Shown piece after piece: positions 51,885-60,602 of a DNA stretch of 64,000 bases. Below the pieces are notes generated by a model. It was not told the DNA's origin. It ran no database searches and saw nothing but the letters and a program-made list of their open reading frames with translations. The DNA is from Porticoccus sp964395715. GTDB taxonomy: Bacteria; Pseudomonadota; Gammaproteobacteria; Pseudomonadales; Porticoccaceae. Position 1 is the stretch's first letter; each line of letters starts with the position of its first letter. The stretch lies in NCBI GenBank assembly GCA_964395715.1, contig CAYNAU010000002.1, positions 124,001 to 188,000 of the forward strand, read 5' to 3'. The translations under genes and the position numbers were made by a program.

Positions 51885-54506
51885 ATGCAGATACAGGGTA
51901 ATTTTTTTGCCAAGTACGGGCGCCCACTCATCATCTTTATGGTGCTGACCGGCTTCTCTGTGTTTATCTGTTTTGAATATTACAAGCGCCAGTACAACGA
52001 GCAGCTCAACCAACAAAAAGACCATATCCATCATCTCAACGAAGAGTTGGCAGATTCGATTACCCATGAAATTCATGAAGCCAGAAGGGCGCTATTACAA
52101 CTGCAGTTGTATTTGATCCATCGACATCATCAGGCACCAGAGTTACAGGCAGCACATGCTGCAGAAGCAATGGATACGAAGCTGGAATCAGACTGCAAAG
52201 ATTTTCAACAGGTGTTGTCGGAGTACCTTGCACAAAGCGATTCCATAGCGCACATTCGCTGGCTCACTTCGCAACTAAACATAAATTGCCAGGTCGATCA
52301 GGAAAATGACAATTCCCTGGTACTGCTCGACGCTAACACTTACTCAAGCCAGGCAAGACAACAATATGACCAAACACTGATCGATTCAGCCAAAGATGGT
52401 TTTTACGCAAGTCGGTTAACCCCTGCGACCTATGATGAAACTTCACTCCAGTACCTGATTGGGCTAGCGCAATCCATTGATCGATTTCAGCAGGGCACGC
52501 TGCTTGTCATTCTGTCTCTGACTGAGACAATTAATCAGTTCTACCAAAAAGTCGGCCATGATTTTGATGTCAAATGGATAGATAACCACGGTGAAGTGGT
52601 AATTAACTCCCTGGACCACGAAGCTATCAGTACGAAACATTTCAATAATATGAAAGTACAATCAGCTGACTTCTTCAAACGGCTGACCAATGAGGCCCTG
52701 TGGGGCTGGAATCACAATCATTATCAAGACCTGGCGCTTCACTTGAAAGCCAATGGCCATGAATACAAGTACTATGTCAGCGCGTCGCTGACACCATCCG
52801 TTCTCAATGCTCTAGCGCAGAACAGTTTTTCCCGCACAATGCCAATCGTGATCCTCTGTCTGCTCATAATATTGGCAGTAACATTCGTCTATCAGTGGTT
52901 CAATCTGAAATTACTGGCACAACGGGCAGCCCTGACAGAAGAGGCCCAGAGAAACCGTCTGGCCAGTCAATACAAAACTCAGTTCCTCGCCAATATGTCC
53001 CATGAAATTCGCACACCAATGACGGCCGTGCTGGGCATGCTGGAGATGTTGCGCAATACCAAACTCAATAGCACCCAGCAAAAATATTCACTTGAGATCT
53101 ATAGTGCGGCGAGAACGCTGCTGATGATCATTAATAACATCCTGGATGTCAGCAAAATAGAATCCGGCAAGATCACCTTGGAGAAAAGTACTTTTTCTCT
53201 GGTAAAAATACTGGATACGGTGATTGATTTATTTTCCCCCAGTGCTGAGTTGAAGCATCTGAATCTCCGTCTGTCGCTTGACCAGCAATTACCCAAATAT
53301 CTCAAGGGCGACAGTGTTCGGCTCAGTCAGGTGCTCAACAATCTCATTGGCAACGCCATTAAATTCACCCACTATGGCGGAGTAACTCTCACGGTTAAGC
53401 TGGTGGATGAAACCAGTGATAACTACCGTCTGTTGTTCAGTGTCGAAGATACGGGCATTGGTATTCATCCGGAATCCATGGACAGGCTGTTCACGCCCTT
53501 TGAACAACTGGATGATTCCAGCACAAAAGTATATGGCGGCACTGGTCTGGGGTTATCCATCAGTAAAGAGATCGTCGAACTCATGGGTGGTGAACTGTAT
53601 GTTTCCAGTGTGGTGGGAGAGGGTAGCCGTTTCTGGTTTGAACTGTCCTTTGAAACTGAAGAGGATCACGATCGCATCTCAGAAATCAGTCACATCAGCA
53701 AGAAGGTCCTGTTGGCCGAAGAAGACCGGAAACAGTGCCAGTTACTCACAGACATGCTCCAGCACTGGGGATGTGATGTTATTCGCCAGAGTTATCTGAA
53801 CGAGGATTTTTTCCAGGAAGACTTTGATATTTATCTGTTTGATCGCACCCTGGTTGAGCAGAAATATCACTCAGTGATCGAGCAGCTACAGCAGAAAAGT
53901 CAGTCAGAAAACAAGGACATCCCCGTTATCATTATGACGCAGGAAAGTGGCTGGCAGTTGCCTGAAAATATTACAACCACTGGCCTGAATATTGAGCTGC
54001 TCATCAAGCCTGTCACTATCTCAAAACTGCTTCAGGTGCTGGAGCGTCTCGGGATAATCGGCCAGGAAGAAGAGGATCCTGACGATTATCGGCTGTCGCA
54101 GATCAAGAATGAGATACAGGAGCGCCTGGAGCGCAGGGGTCTTACCCGCCTGCTGGTGGTAGAAGACAACCTCATTAACCGCACCATCATTCTGGAACAG
54201 TTCAAGGAGTTCCCATTAGAGATTGATGTCGCGTCCAACGGCTTTGAAGCGGTAATCAAAACAGGGCAGGAGCGTTACGACATTATCTTTATGGATCTGC
54301 AGATGCCGGTTCTGGATGGCTTTGAGGCCACGGAAGAAATCCGTAAATATTACAACAAGGATGAATTGCCGATTCTGGCGTTGTCTGCGGCGACGTTTAC
54401 CGACGATGTGGAGTTGGCCGCTAAAGTGGGTATTAACGACCACCTCTCCAAACCGTTTGAACTCTACAACCTCTATGCAGCTTTCCTGCGCTGGCTACCG
54501 AAATAA
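51885..54506 (+). CDS. Membrane hybrid histidine kinase with two receivers
   Basis: 873 residues from ATG 51885; a TTG at 51840 is also in frame. TM1 near 13-32 (PLIIFMVLTGFSVFICFEYY), about 290 periplasmic residues of no recognisable family, TM2 near 320-340 (MPIVILCLLIILAVTFVYQW). HisKA with His in FLANMSHEIRTPMTAVLGML; ATPase with NLIGNAIKFTHYGGVTLTV and TGLGLSISKEIVELMGGELY. Receiver 1 (about 605-720) is divergent but keeps Asp (YLFDRTLVE) and Lys (LLIKPVT). Receiver 2 (about 755-870) is complete (IIFMDLQMPVLDGFEATEEI). There is no HPt, so a separate phosphotransfer protein is needed. The signal is unknown. Confidence 0.88.
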   Translation: MQIQGNFFAKYGRPLIIFMVLTGFSVFICFEYYKRQYNEQLNQQKDHIHHLNEELADSITHEIHEARRALLQLQLYLIHRHHQAPELQAAHAAEAMDTKLESDCKDFQQVLSEYLAQSDSIAHIRWLTSQLNINCQVDQENDNSLVLLDANTYSSQARQQYDQTLIDSAKDGFYASRLTPATYDETSLQYLIGLAQSIDRFQQGTLLVILSLTETINQFYQKVGHDFDVKWIDNHGEVVINSLDHEAISTKHFNNMKVQSADFFKRLTNEALWGWNHNHYQDLALHLKANGHEYKYYVSASLTPSVLNALAQNSFSRTMPIVILCLLIILAVTFVYQWFNLKLLAQRAALTEEAQRNRLASQYKTQFLANMSHEIRTPMTAVLGMLEMLRNTKLNSTQQKYSLEIYSAARTLLMIINNILDVSKIESGKITLEKSTFSLVKILDTVIDLFSPSAELKHLNLRLSLDQQLPKYLKGDSVRLSQVLNNLIGNAIKFTHYGGVTLTVKLVDETSDNYRLLFSVEDTGIGIHPESMDRLFTPFEQLDDSSTKVYGGTGLGLSISKEIVELMGGELYVSSVVGEGSRFWFELSFETEEDHDRISEISHISKKVLLAEEDRKQCQLLTDMLQHWGCDVIRQSYLNEDFFQEDFDIYLFDRTLVEQKYHSVIEQLQQKSQSENKDIPVIIMTQESGWQLPENITTTGLNIELLIKPVTISKLLQVLERLGIIGQEEEDPDDYRLSQIKNEIQERLERRGLTRLLVVEDNLINRTIILEQFKEFPLEIDVASNGFEAVIKTGQERYDIIFMDLQMPVLDGFEATEEIRKYYNKDELPILALSAATFTDDVELAAKVGINDHLSKPFELYNLYAAFLRWLPK

Positions 54507-54522
54507 TCACTGAGTCCGGGTA

Positions 54523-54936
54523 TTAGCTGGCGAGCCTGATACCCTCAGCTTTAAGGTCACCACATTCCACACCGTATTTATGATCTATGCCTTTAATGTG
54601 TGTTTTCAGCCACATCCGCAGGAAAACAAACAGTTCATCGGTATCCAGGGCACCGGACACCATATCGGCCCGGAATTGTTGCACCCGATCCAGCAGTTTT
54701 GCATGCAGCTTGATATGCGATTCATACCCTGAGTACTGATGTTTTCTCATAAAGGCTTCTTCATCACTGAAGTGCTGAACCACGTAGCGTGACAGCGCAT
54801 CAAAATTAGCCAGCGCGTTAATACCGTTATTGACGTCATCGGCAACGATATTGATCATATCTATAATTTGCTGGTGCTGGTCGTTCATGCTTTTTACACC
54901 AACATCCAGACTGTCATCCCATTCAAACCGGCTCAT
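54523..54936 (-). CDS. Bacteriohemerythrin
   Basis: 137 residues with the full diiron ligand set: His21, His55, Glu59 (HFSDE), His74 and His78 (HIKLH), His113 and Asp118 (HIKGID). It starts with FEWDDSLDVGVKSMNDQHQQ, typical of the family. It binds O2 reversibly in the cytoplasm and may store or sense oxygen. It is transcribed alone and leftward, between two rightward signalling genes. The oxygen theme recurs in the globin MCP at 45747. Confidence 0.95.
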   Translation of the reverse strand: MSRFEWDDSLDVGVKSMNDQHQQIIDMINIVADDVNNGINALANFDALSRYVVQHFSDEEAFMRKHQYSGYESHIKLHAKLLDRVQQFRADMVSGALDTDELFVFLRMWLKTHIKGIDHKYGVECGDLKAEGIRLAS

Positions 54937-55065
54937 ACTTTCTACTCCTAAACCAATTCTTGTTTGCAGACACTGTAAGAATAGGTCACAAACCCAGCTG
55001 CCTATATGACTTAAATCAACTGTTTTTAGCTTCTTATTGTAGTTTTTGATTTTTGCTTTTTCGGC

Positions 55066-55092
55066 TCAAGTTGTTGACCAAGCGGTCGATAA
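55066..55092 (+). promoter_or_regulatory. Candidate sigma-28 promoter for the pseudo-REC/pseudo-GGDEF gene
   Basis: TCAAGTTG (55066-55073), 11-nt spacer, GTCGATAA (55085-55092), 121 nt before the ATG at 55214. Same box variants as in front of flgK (6847). Confidence 0.55.
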
Positions 55093-55213
55093 TTCGTTTA
55101 TGGCGACTGTGTTCAAATCAGTCTCTGGCGTGGCAGTTGTGTTAATAAAAAATGTCCTGCCAGCCATCACAATCCACAAGGAAAGAAAACTACCTGTAAA
55201 TGGAGTCAGTTGA

Positions 55214-56131
55214 ATGACAGTGATACAACCCATGCCCCGGAGCAATATGCTCATCATCGACAACGAGACCGATTTCGCAGAGCGATTGGCCGACCTGTTT
55301 CGTGACGCATTTTCAGTCAGGATAGACAATCAGCAAGTCGACATTGATGAAATCTGTGATGCCAAACTGGACATCATCATTATTAACAGGGATATCCCGG
55401 AGAATTTCGGCGTTGAACTGTTTGCCCGGATGAAAACCATCCCGGAATTAATGTACGTGCCAGTGATTTTCCTGTCTTCATCCACGGACCCACAGACCGA
55501 GGAGGCAGCCATCAATCTGGGTGCGGCAGATTTTCTCAATATTTCAGTGGACAGCAATGTTCTGCGGGCAAGGGTAAACAGCTGCCTGCTGATGAAGCGC
55601 AAAATAGAGCGCCTGTCATTCCTGACTACCATCGATGGCGTCACCCGGCTGGCTAATCGCCGCTTGTTTAACCAGTACCTGGCCAGAGAGTGGGCCAGGG
55701 CGGTGCGCCTGCAACGCACTATCGCCGTCGTCGCTCTGGAATTAACCGGGCTGGGTGATGTCATCCTCAAGTTCGGCGAGTCGGTTTCAGATCGCTGTCT
55801 CACACATCTGGCCAGAGTGGTGGAACGCTGCCTGCACCGCCCCGGAGATTTTCCAGCCCGCTATGTGGATAATAAAATTCTTATTATTCTTCCGGACACG
55901 GATTCCATTGGTGCCCGCCTGGTTGTCGATAAGATCAATGCCTCTTTCAGTGAAAGTATCGGTGATGTCCTGTCACAGAATGCGGTAAAATGCCTCGATA
56001 TCTGTTCCGGGCTTGACTCCATCAAGCCGGACCGCAGCAATTCCTCAAGCACCTTTATTCGTGGTGTGATGACAGAACTCAATCAATCAAGGAAGGAGAT
56101 CGAGCCGTCAGAGACACTGGTTAATCTATAG
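55214..56131 (+). CDS. Pseudo-receiver / pseudo-GGDEF protein with intact c-di-GMP I-site
   Basis: 305 residues. Residues 10-125 form a receiver in which the phosphoacceptor Asp is Asn58 (IIIINRDIPENFG) and the conserved Lys is lost (ADFLNISVD). Residues about 135-285 form a GGDEF fold (DGVTRLANRRLFNQYLAREW) where the catalytic signature reads VDNKI (218-222). The inhibitory site RPGD (209-212) lies exactly five residues before it. It should therefore bind c-di-GMP without making it, as PopA of Caulobacter does. The BLUF gene follows by 23 nt, so the two are likely one operon and may interact. Confidence 0.88.
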   Translation: MTVIQPMPRSNMLIIDNETDFAERLADLFRDAFSVRIDNQQVDIDEICDAKLDIIIINRDIPENFGVELFARMKTIPELMYVPVIFLSSSTDPQTEEAAINLGAADFLNISVDSNVLRARVNSCLLMKRKIERLSFLTTIDGVTRLANRRLFNQYLAREWARAVRLQRTIAVVALELTGLGDVILKFGESVSDRCLTHLARVVERCLHRPGDFPARYVDNKILIILPDTDSIGARLVVDKINASFSESIGDVLSQNAVKCLDICSGLDSIKPDRSNSSSTFIRGVMTELNQSRKEIEPSETLVNL

Positions 56132-56154
56132 CTATTCGAGAGCTTATTCTAACT

Positions 56155-56580
56155 ATGACATCCACCTATCAACTCGTTTACGTAAGCTCCGCCAACTGGC
56201 TATACAGCGCTGAAGAACTCGAAGACATACTGAATGTTGCCTGGTCGAAGAATAAACGGCTCGGGATAACCGGCATGCTGCTCTACAAGGAAGGCAATAT
56301 TATTCAGGCGCTCGAAGGACCCAAGCAGGCAGTCGAGGAATTGATGTCTGTCATCGCCCGGGACCCCAGGCATTCCGGCGTTCAGGTACTTACCCGGCAG
56401 ATGGTTCCAGAGCGCGAATACGGTGACTGGGAGATGGCCTACCGGGATATCAATAGCGGGTTACTGAAAACACCCAGATATGAAGGCCCTGTAGAGGGGT
56501 TCAGTGAAGGGGTGATACCGCCAGCTATTTCCCGCAGCAGTCGGCTGTTAAGGCTCTTTGATCAGAATACCGTGCCTTAA
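56155..56580 (+). CDS. BLUF-domain blue-light photoreceptor
   Basis: 141 residues, a stand-alone BLUF protein. The key flavin-site residues align with AppA: Tyr9 (LVYVSSAN), Asn33 (KNKRLGITG), Gln51 (NIIQALEGP), Trp92 and Met94 (YGDWEMAYRD). A C-terminal tail of about 40 residues could contact a partner. Short BLUF proteins act by protein-protein interaction. Here the adjacent pseudo-GGDEF protein is the natural candidate, linking light to motility or c-di-GMP; that link is inference. Confidence 0.95.
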   Translation: MTSTYQLVYVSSANWLYSAEELEDILNVAWSKNKRLGITGMLLYKEGNIIQALEGPKQAVEELMSVIARDPRHSGVQVLTRQMVPEREYGDWEMAYRDINSGLLKTPRYEGPVEGFSEGVIPPAISRSSRLLRLFDQNTVP

Positions 56581-56607
56581 TTGCCAGTTCCTGTGTAAAT
56601 GAAGTGG

Positions 56608-57660
56608 TTAGGCGAAGCGGGCCCGGATTTCGCCAATTTCGTCCAGATTGTCCATCAACAGATCCACCAGGTTCGGGTCAAAATGCCCACCTTTCTGCTC
56701 TTGTAGATAATCGATAATCCGCTCCAGGGGCCATGCATCTTTGTAGGGGCGAACGGAAGCCAGTGCATCGAAGACATCCGCAATGGCAGCAAGGCGTCCA
56801 GAAATAGGAATCTGTTCACCCTTGAGCCCCTGGGGATAACCTGAACCATCCCATTTTTCATGGTGCGTATAGGCAATTTCTTTCGCCATAATCATCAGAC
56901 TGGAATTATCACCATCCAGTAACGTTCGGCCAATGACCGTATGTTGTTTCATGATAGTCATCTCTTCCGGGGTCAGTTTTCCCGGCTTCAACAATATATT
57001 GTCAGGTATTCCAAGTTTGCCTACATCGTGCATGGGACTGGCATGCAATATTTCTTCACAGAAGCGCGGCTCCATATTCAGCTTTGAGGCCAGAAATGAG
57101 CAGATATGACTCATGCGTTTGATATGATTTCCTGTTTCGTCGTCCCGGTATTCAGCCGCCATACCCAAGCGTTCCACCACTTTCAGGCGGGTTTCCCTGA
57201 GTTCCCGAGTGCGATGACTCACCACCTGCTCCAGCAGGTCATATTTTTTGTTCAACATTTTGTGCGCCGTATGCAGGTCCAGCATATTGCGCACTTTCAT
57301 CAGCAATTCAGGCTGGTTGAACGGCTTTTGCATCAAGTCCCTGGCACCTTTTTCCAGTGCCTTCAGCATGTTTTCATCACTGCCTTCAGCCGTCAGGAAT
57401 ATCACCGGGGGCATCATGGGATCGTTGAGGTCATTCAATTGGTCCATAACATCAAAACCTGACATGCCTGGCATTCTTATATCCAGCAGGATCAGGTCGG
57501 GCTTGAATTTCTGGTATTTTTCCATCACCAGAACGGGATTACAGATGGCCACCAGATTTTCATACCCGGCTTTTCTCAACACTTTTTCAAGTAATTTCTG
57601 GTTGATGGGTTCGTCGTCGACGAGAAAAATGGTATTGCTGAGCTGCGGCATACTGGTCAT
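56608..57660 (-). CDS. Response regulator with HD-GYP c-di-GMP phosphodiesterase domain
   Basis: 350 residues. Receiver at about 10-125 with Asp60 (PDLILLDIRMPGMSG) and Lys in LMQKPFNQPELL. A helical linker follows, then an HD-GYP domain (about 155-345) with all motifs: GNHIKRMSHICSFLA, MHDVGKLGIPDNILLKPG, THHEKWDGSGYPQGL and IADVFDALASVRPYK. This is the RpfG type and should hydrolyse c-di-GMP when phosphorylated. It starts 5 nt after the upstream kinase stop, so that kinase is its likely partner. Confidence 0.94.
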   Translation of the reverse strand: MTSMPQLSNTIFLVDDEPINQKLLEKVLRKAGYENLVAICNPVLVMEKYQKFKPDLILLDIRMPGMSGFDVMDQLNDLNDPMMPPVIFLTAEGSDENMLKALEKGARDLMQKPFNQPELLMKVRNMLDLHTAHKMLNKKYDLLEQVVSHRTRELRETRLKVVERLGMAAEYRDDETGNHIKRMSHICSFLASKLNMEPRFCEEILHASPMHDVGKLGIPDNILLKPGKLTPEEMTIMKQHTVIGRTLLDGDNSSLMIMAKEIAYTHHEKWDGSGYPQGLKGEQIPISGRLAAIADVFDALASVRPYKDAWPLERIIDYLQEQKGGHFDPNLVDLLMDNLDEIGEIRARFA

Positions 57661-57665
57661 ACAAG

Positions 57666-60119
57666 TCAGGCAACCACGTGTTTGTCTATGATCGATTTCA
57701 GGGAGCCGTTATCGATGGGTATCAGGCAGATATTGCCGAACAAGTCCCGGTGATAGGGCCTGATATGCCGCATGGACGAGGATTCGATCAGACCGACAAA
57801 ATAGGCATTTCCACACAGCTTCTGCAATTCAGACAGGTAGTCTTCGCTGAACATAATCGAATCATGGGTTTTCATATTAACGACGATAAATTCCGGAAGA
57901 TTCTGGCTGGCGAGTTTACTGATCCCCTCCAGTGAGCTGGCGTATTGGAAAATAAAGTTTTCACGATCTCCTGCCAGGTGGTGAATATAGTCAAAATTCT
58001 CCCGGGTACTATCGATATAGAGGATGTTGATATCTCTTTTAACGGGCGAAACATTTGATCCGAGACCCGTCTTGTTTACCTGTTTTAGCAGCGAACCATT
58101 TTCTATGGATGCGGCGGGGAAGCACAGCGAGAAGGTGCTGCCTTCTCCAACCTTGCTGGTAAAGCTAACTCTGCCTCCCATCAATTCGACCACTTTCTTG
58201 GTAAAACTCAACCCGATACCGGTACCTTCCTTACCGGAATTTTCCAAACCAAGCCGGTTAAAGGGCTGGAACAGGTCGTCAAACTTCTTGGGTTCAATAC
58301 CAATCCCCGTATCGATGATATCAACCCTGAAACGTTCATCTTCTTTCGGCGACACCGCAATGGTGACCCGACCGTCGACAGTGTTGTATTTGATGGCATT
58401 ACTGATGAGGTTAATTAATGCCTGTTTGAGACGGGTGTTATCGGCATAAACATAGGATTCGGGCAGGTCTTCGGTCAGCAGTTGAATATTTTCCTTTTTG
58501 GCAACCGGCTTCATTAACGTAATACATTCGTTAATGAGTGCTTTCAGGTTCACCGGCTCCAGGATAATGTTGATATTGCCCGATTCAAGCATGGAAAGAT
58601 CGAGAATATCGTTGATCAGATCCAGCAGGTGTTTGCCTGCCTTGACGATTTCAGAGACGTTTTCCTTCTGCATCTTTGAGGTAGATGAATCGATATCCAG
58701 TAGCTGCCCAAAACCCAGTATCGAATTCAGCGGGGTTCTAAGCTCATGGCTCATATTAGACAGGAACTCGGATTTTGCCGAGTTGGCTCTTTCTGCCGCT
58801 TCACTGGCAAGAATCAGCTCCTGTTCTGTGTGTTTGTTGCGGTTGACATCAATCAGTGTGGCCAGTACCACCACAGCATTTTTTGTATCGTCGATAATTT
58901 TCGAGCCACGCATCTGTACCCAGATGATCTGGCCGCTGTCTTTAACCAGCCGGTATTCGAAATTAATGGGCTGATGATTTTCTGTGCACTGCTTCAGATT
59001 ACTGATAAAGAGGCTTCTGTCCTGGGGCAAAATCAGCTTCATGTAATCATCGAGGCTGATATGTCTGATACTTTCCTCAAACCCGAAAAGACTGGGAGAC
59101 CAGGCAATAATATTGTTCTCAATGTCCATATCCCAATCGCCGACATTGGCGTAATACTGTCTTTTCTTCAGTTTGTCCTTCTGTTGAACCAATTCCTTTT
59201 CCTGCCTGGTTCTGAGATAGGCACTGGAAAGGACATCGGAAAGAATTTCCAGCAGGTGAATCTGGTCATGCCAGAGATTAAAATGACCGTGTTTCGTGGT
59301 GAGAAAGCTCAAGATAAATACGGCTTTTTCATTCACCTTTAGCGGCACGTTAATCATGCCGTGAATATTGTATTTTTCAAAAAAGTTCTTGAGCTCTTCC
59401 GTCATGGAATCGCCCATATCTGAGTCGGTATCCGTGATCACATAAATCTTGCTGTTTACCTCTTCCCTCGAGAATAGGTCCTGACCAAACTTCTCCAGAG
59501 CCACAGGGAACTTCCTGTCGTCCTGGGGGAAGAACTTATCAATATAAAACTGGCCAGTTTCATCTGAGAAATTCAGCATCAGTGCATAATCTGAGCCGAT
59601 CATTTGGTGCCAGATGTGCATAATATATTTACATACCTGCTCCAGTTCATCGTGGGAGGTATTCAGCAATTCTTTGGCGGTATCGTTAAGCAGCGAGAGT
59701 AGCTGGCTTTTCTGGTAGAGATTGTCTTCGTTCTTTTTGGTCTGGGTGATTTCTGTGCGGATTGAAATAAACTGAATGGGTATGCCGTTTTCATCGAGAA
59801 CCGGGGCAATCGTGGTTTTCACCCAGTAGTAATCATTGTCTTTGGTCTTGTTACAGAGAATGCCTTCCCAGTCCTTGCCATTAATAATGGTATTCCACAT
59901 GTCCCGGTAAAGTTCAGGAGGGTGAATTCCGGATTTAATCATGCGGTGATTTTTGCCGAGCAGCTCTTCCTGAGAATATCCCGATATCTGGCAAAACTTC
60001 TCGTTGACATAAATAATGCGACCACGGCGATCGGAGATACTGACAATCGCGTGGTTATCCAGCGCATTAAGCAGACTGATTTGCTGAACATTCTGTCTTT
60101 CAAGATCCGATATATTCAT
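57666..60119 (-). CDS. Soluble PAS-GAF-PAS histidine kinase with C-terminal pseudo-receiver
   Basis: 817 residues, no membrane helix. PAS at about 15-130 (GRIIYVNEKFCQISGYSQEE), GAF-like at about 150-320, second PAS at about 325-435. HisKA with His in FLSNMSHELRTPLNSILGFG; ATPase with INLISNAIKYNTVDGRVTI and GTGIGLSFTKKVVELMGGRV. The last 115 residues have a receiver fold whose phosphoacceptor is Asn (FIVVNMKTHDS), so they cannot be phosphorylated in the usual way. It probably phosphorylates the HD-GYP regulator encoded next. ATG with AAGGGATCT directly upstream; a sigma-28 promoter lies about 450 nt upstream. Confidence 0.9.
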   Translation of the reverse strand: MNISDLERQNVQQISLLNALDNHAIVSISDRRGRIIYVNEKFCQISGYSQEELLGKNHRMIKSGIHPPELYRDMWNTIINGKDWEGILCNKTKDNDYYWVKTTIAPVLDENGIPIQFISIRTEITQTKKNEDNLYQKSQLLSLLNDTAKELLNTSHDELEQVCKYIMHIWHQMIGSDYALMLNFSDETGQFYIDKFFPQDDRKFPVALEKFGQDLFSREEVNSKIYVITDTDSDMGDSMTEELKNFFEKYNIHGMINVPLKVNEKAVFILSFLTTKHGHFNLWHDQIHLLEILSDVLSSAYLRTRQEKELVQQKDKLKKRQYYANVGDWDMDIENNIIAWSPSLFGFEESIRHISLDDYMKLILPQDRSLFISNLKQCTENHQPINFEYRLVKDSGQIIWVQMRGSKIIDDTKNAVVVLATLIDVNRNKHTEQELILASEAAERANSAKSEFLSNMSHELRTPLNSILGFGQLLDIDSSTSKMQKENVSEIVKAGKHLLDLINDILDLSMLESGNINIILEPVNLKALINECITLMKPVAKKENIQLLTEDLPESYVYADNTRLKQALINLISNAIKYNTVDGRVTIAVSPKEDERFRVDIIDTGIGIEPKKFDDLFQPFNRLGLENSGKEGTGIGLSFTKKVVELMGGRVSFTSKVGEGSTFSLCFPAASIENGSLLKQVNKTGLGSNVSPVKRDINILYIDSTRENFDYIHHLAGDRENFIFQYASSLEGISKLASQNLPEFIVVNMKTHDSIMFSEDYLSELQKLCGNAYFVGLIESSSMRHIRPYHRDLFGNICLIPIDNGSLKSIIDKHVVA

Positions 60120-60569
60120 AGATCCCTTACGTCGGTTCTGAACCTACCTGTCAATATTCACTTAACTGGACATAGAATAGTCCAGCATGCAGGTCCTGTA
60201 AGTTTCGATTAGGGAGTAAAAAGTCCCTTAACTTTTGCTTTCATCCAGATTTTGCAACCCAACTCTATAGTGCCCTGATTTGTCAGGGTATAGGTGCAGC
60301 CCGTCGTATAAAAACGTCTATTCATCAAAAGTCGCCGCTTTTATGCGAGCCTTGGAGAGATTCAGCAATCGTTAGCGCAATGGTTAAGCCAACCGCAGAG
60401 GGCTGAAAGTCGCCAGACACCACTGAATAAGCGGGGCTTACACCATAATACCTAACAGTCCTGGTAACAATCAGGGCGTAACCATACTCCAATGTATACA
60501 GCACGAACGCGAGAATAAAGCGATTTCCTGTAGCTATTCCGGCCTTTGTTATTTTGGTTCTTCACTACT
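60120..60569 (-). other. Long structured leader between a sigma-28 promoter and the kinase gene
   Basis: About 450 nt without a well-supported gene. On the minus strand it would be the 5' leader of the kinase mRNA. It contains hairpins CTGGAC/GTCCAG (60166-60185, 8-nt loop) and CCCTGA/TCAGGG (60273-60288, 4-nt loop), neither followed by a T-run. A 9-nt direct repeat AAAGTCGCC occurs at 60328 and 60406. A 59-codon frame lies inside (see 60325-60504). The flhB promoter must also lie here, on the other strand. Confidence 0.5.
60325..60504 (-). other. Doubtful small reading frame in the kinase leader
   Basis: Minus-strand frame from GTG 60504 (or TTG 60492) to TGA at 60325: about 59 residues, with VVSGDFQPSAVGLTIALTIA near the end and SGDF occurring twice. 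No ribosome site stands at a proper distance. The sequence could be a small hydrophobic peptide or, more likely, translation of a dispersed intergenic repeat. I do not assign a function. Confidence 0.2.
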
Positions 60570-60596
60570 ATATCGGCATAACCTGCTAAGACTTTA
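60570..60596 (-). promoter_or_regulatory. Sigma-28 promoter directed toward the kinase/HD-GYP genes
   Basis: Minus strand: TAAAGTCT (60596-60589), 11-nt spacer, GCCGATAT (60577-60570). It is one of the best matches in the window. It sits just 7 nt upstream of the flhB ATG but points away from it. The first gene in its path starts at 60119. Confidence 0.65.
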
Positions 60597-60602
60597 GGCG
60601 TT

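Noticed and set aside
60290..60430. Possible c-di-GMP (GEMM) riboswitch in the kinase leader
   Set aside because: The element AGCGCAATGGTTAAGCC looked suggestive, but the GEMM core and tetraloop-receptor pattern are absent on both strands.
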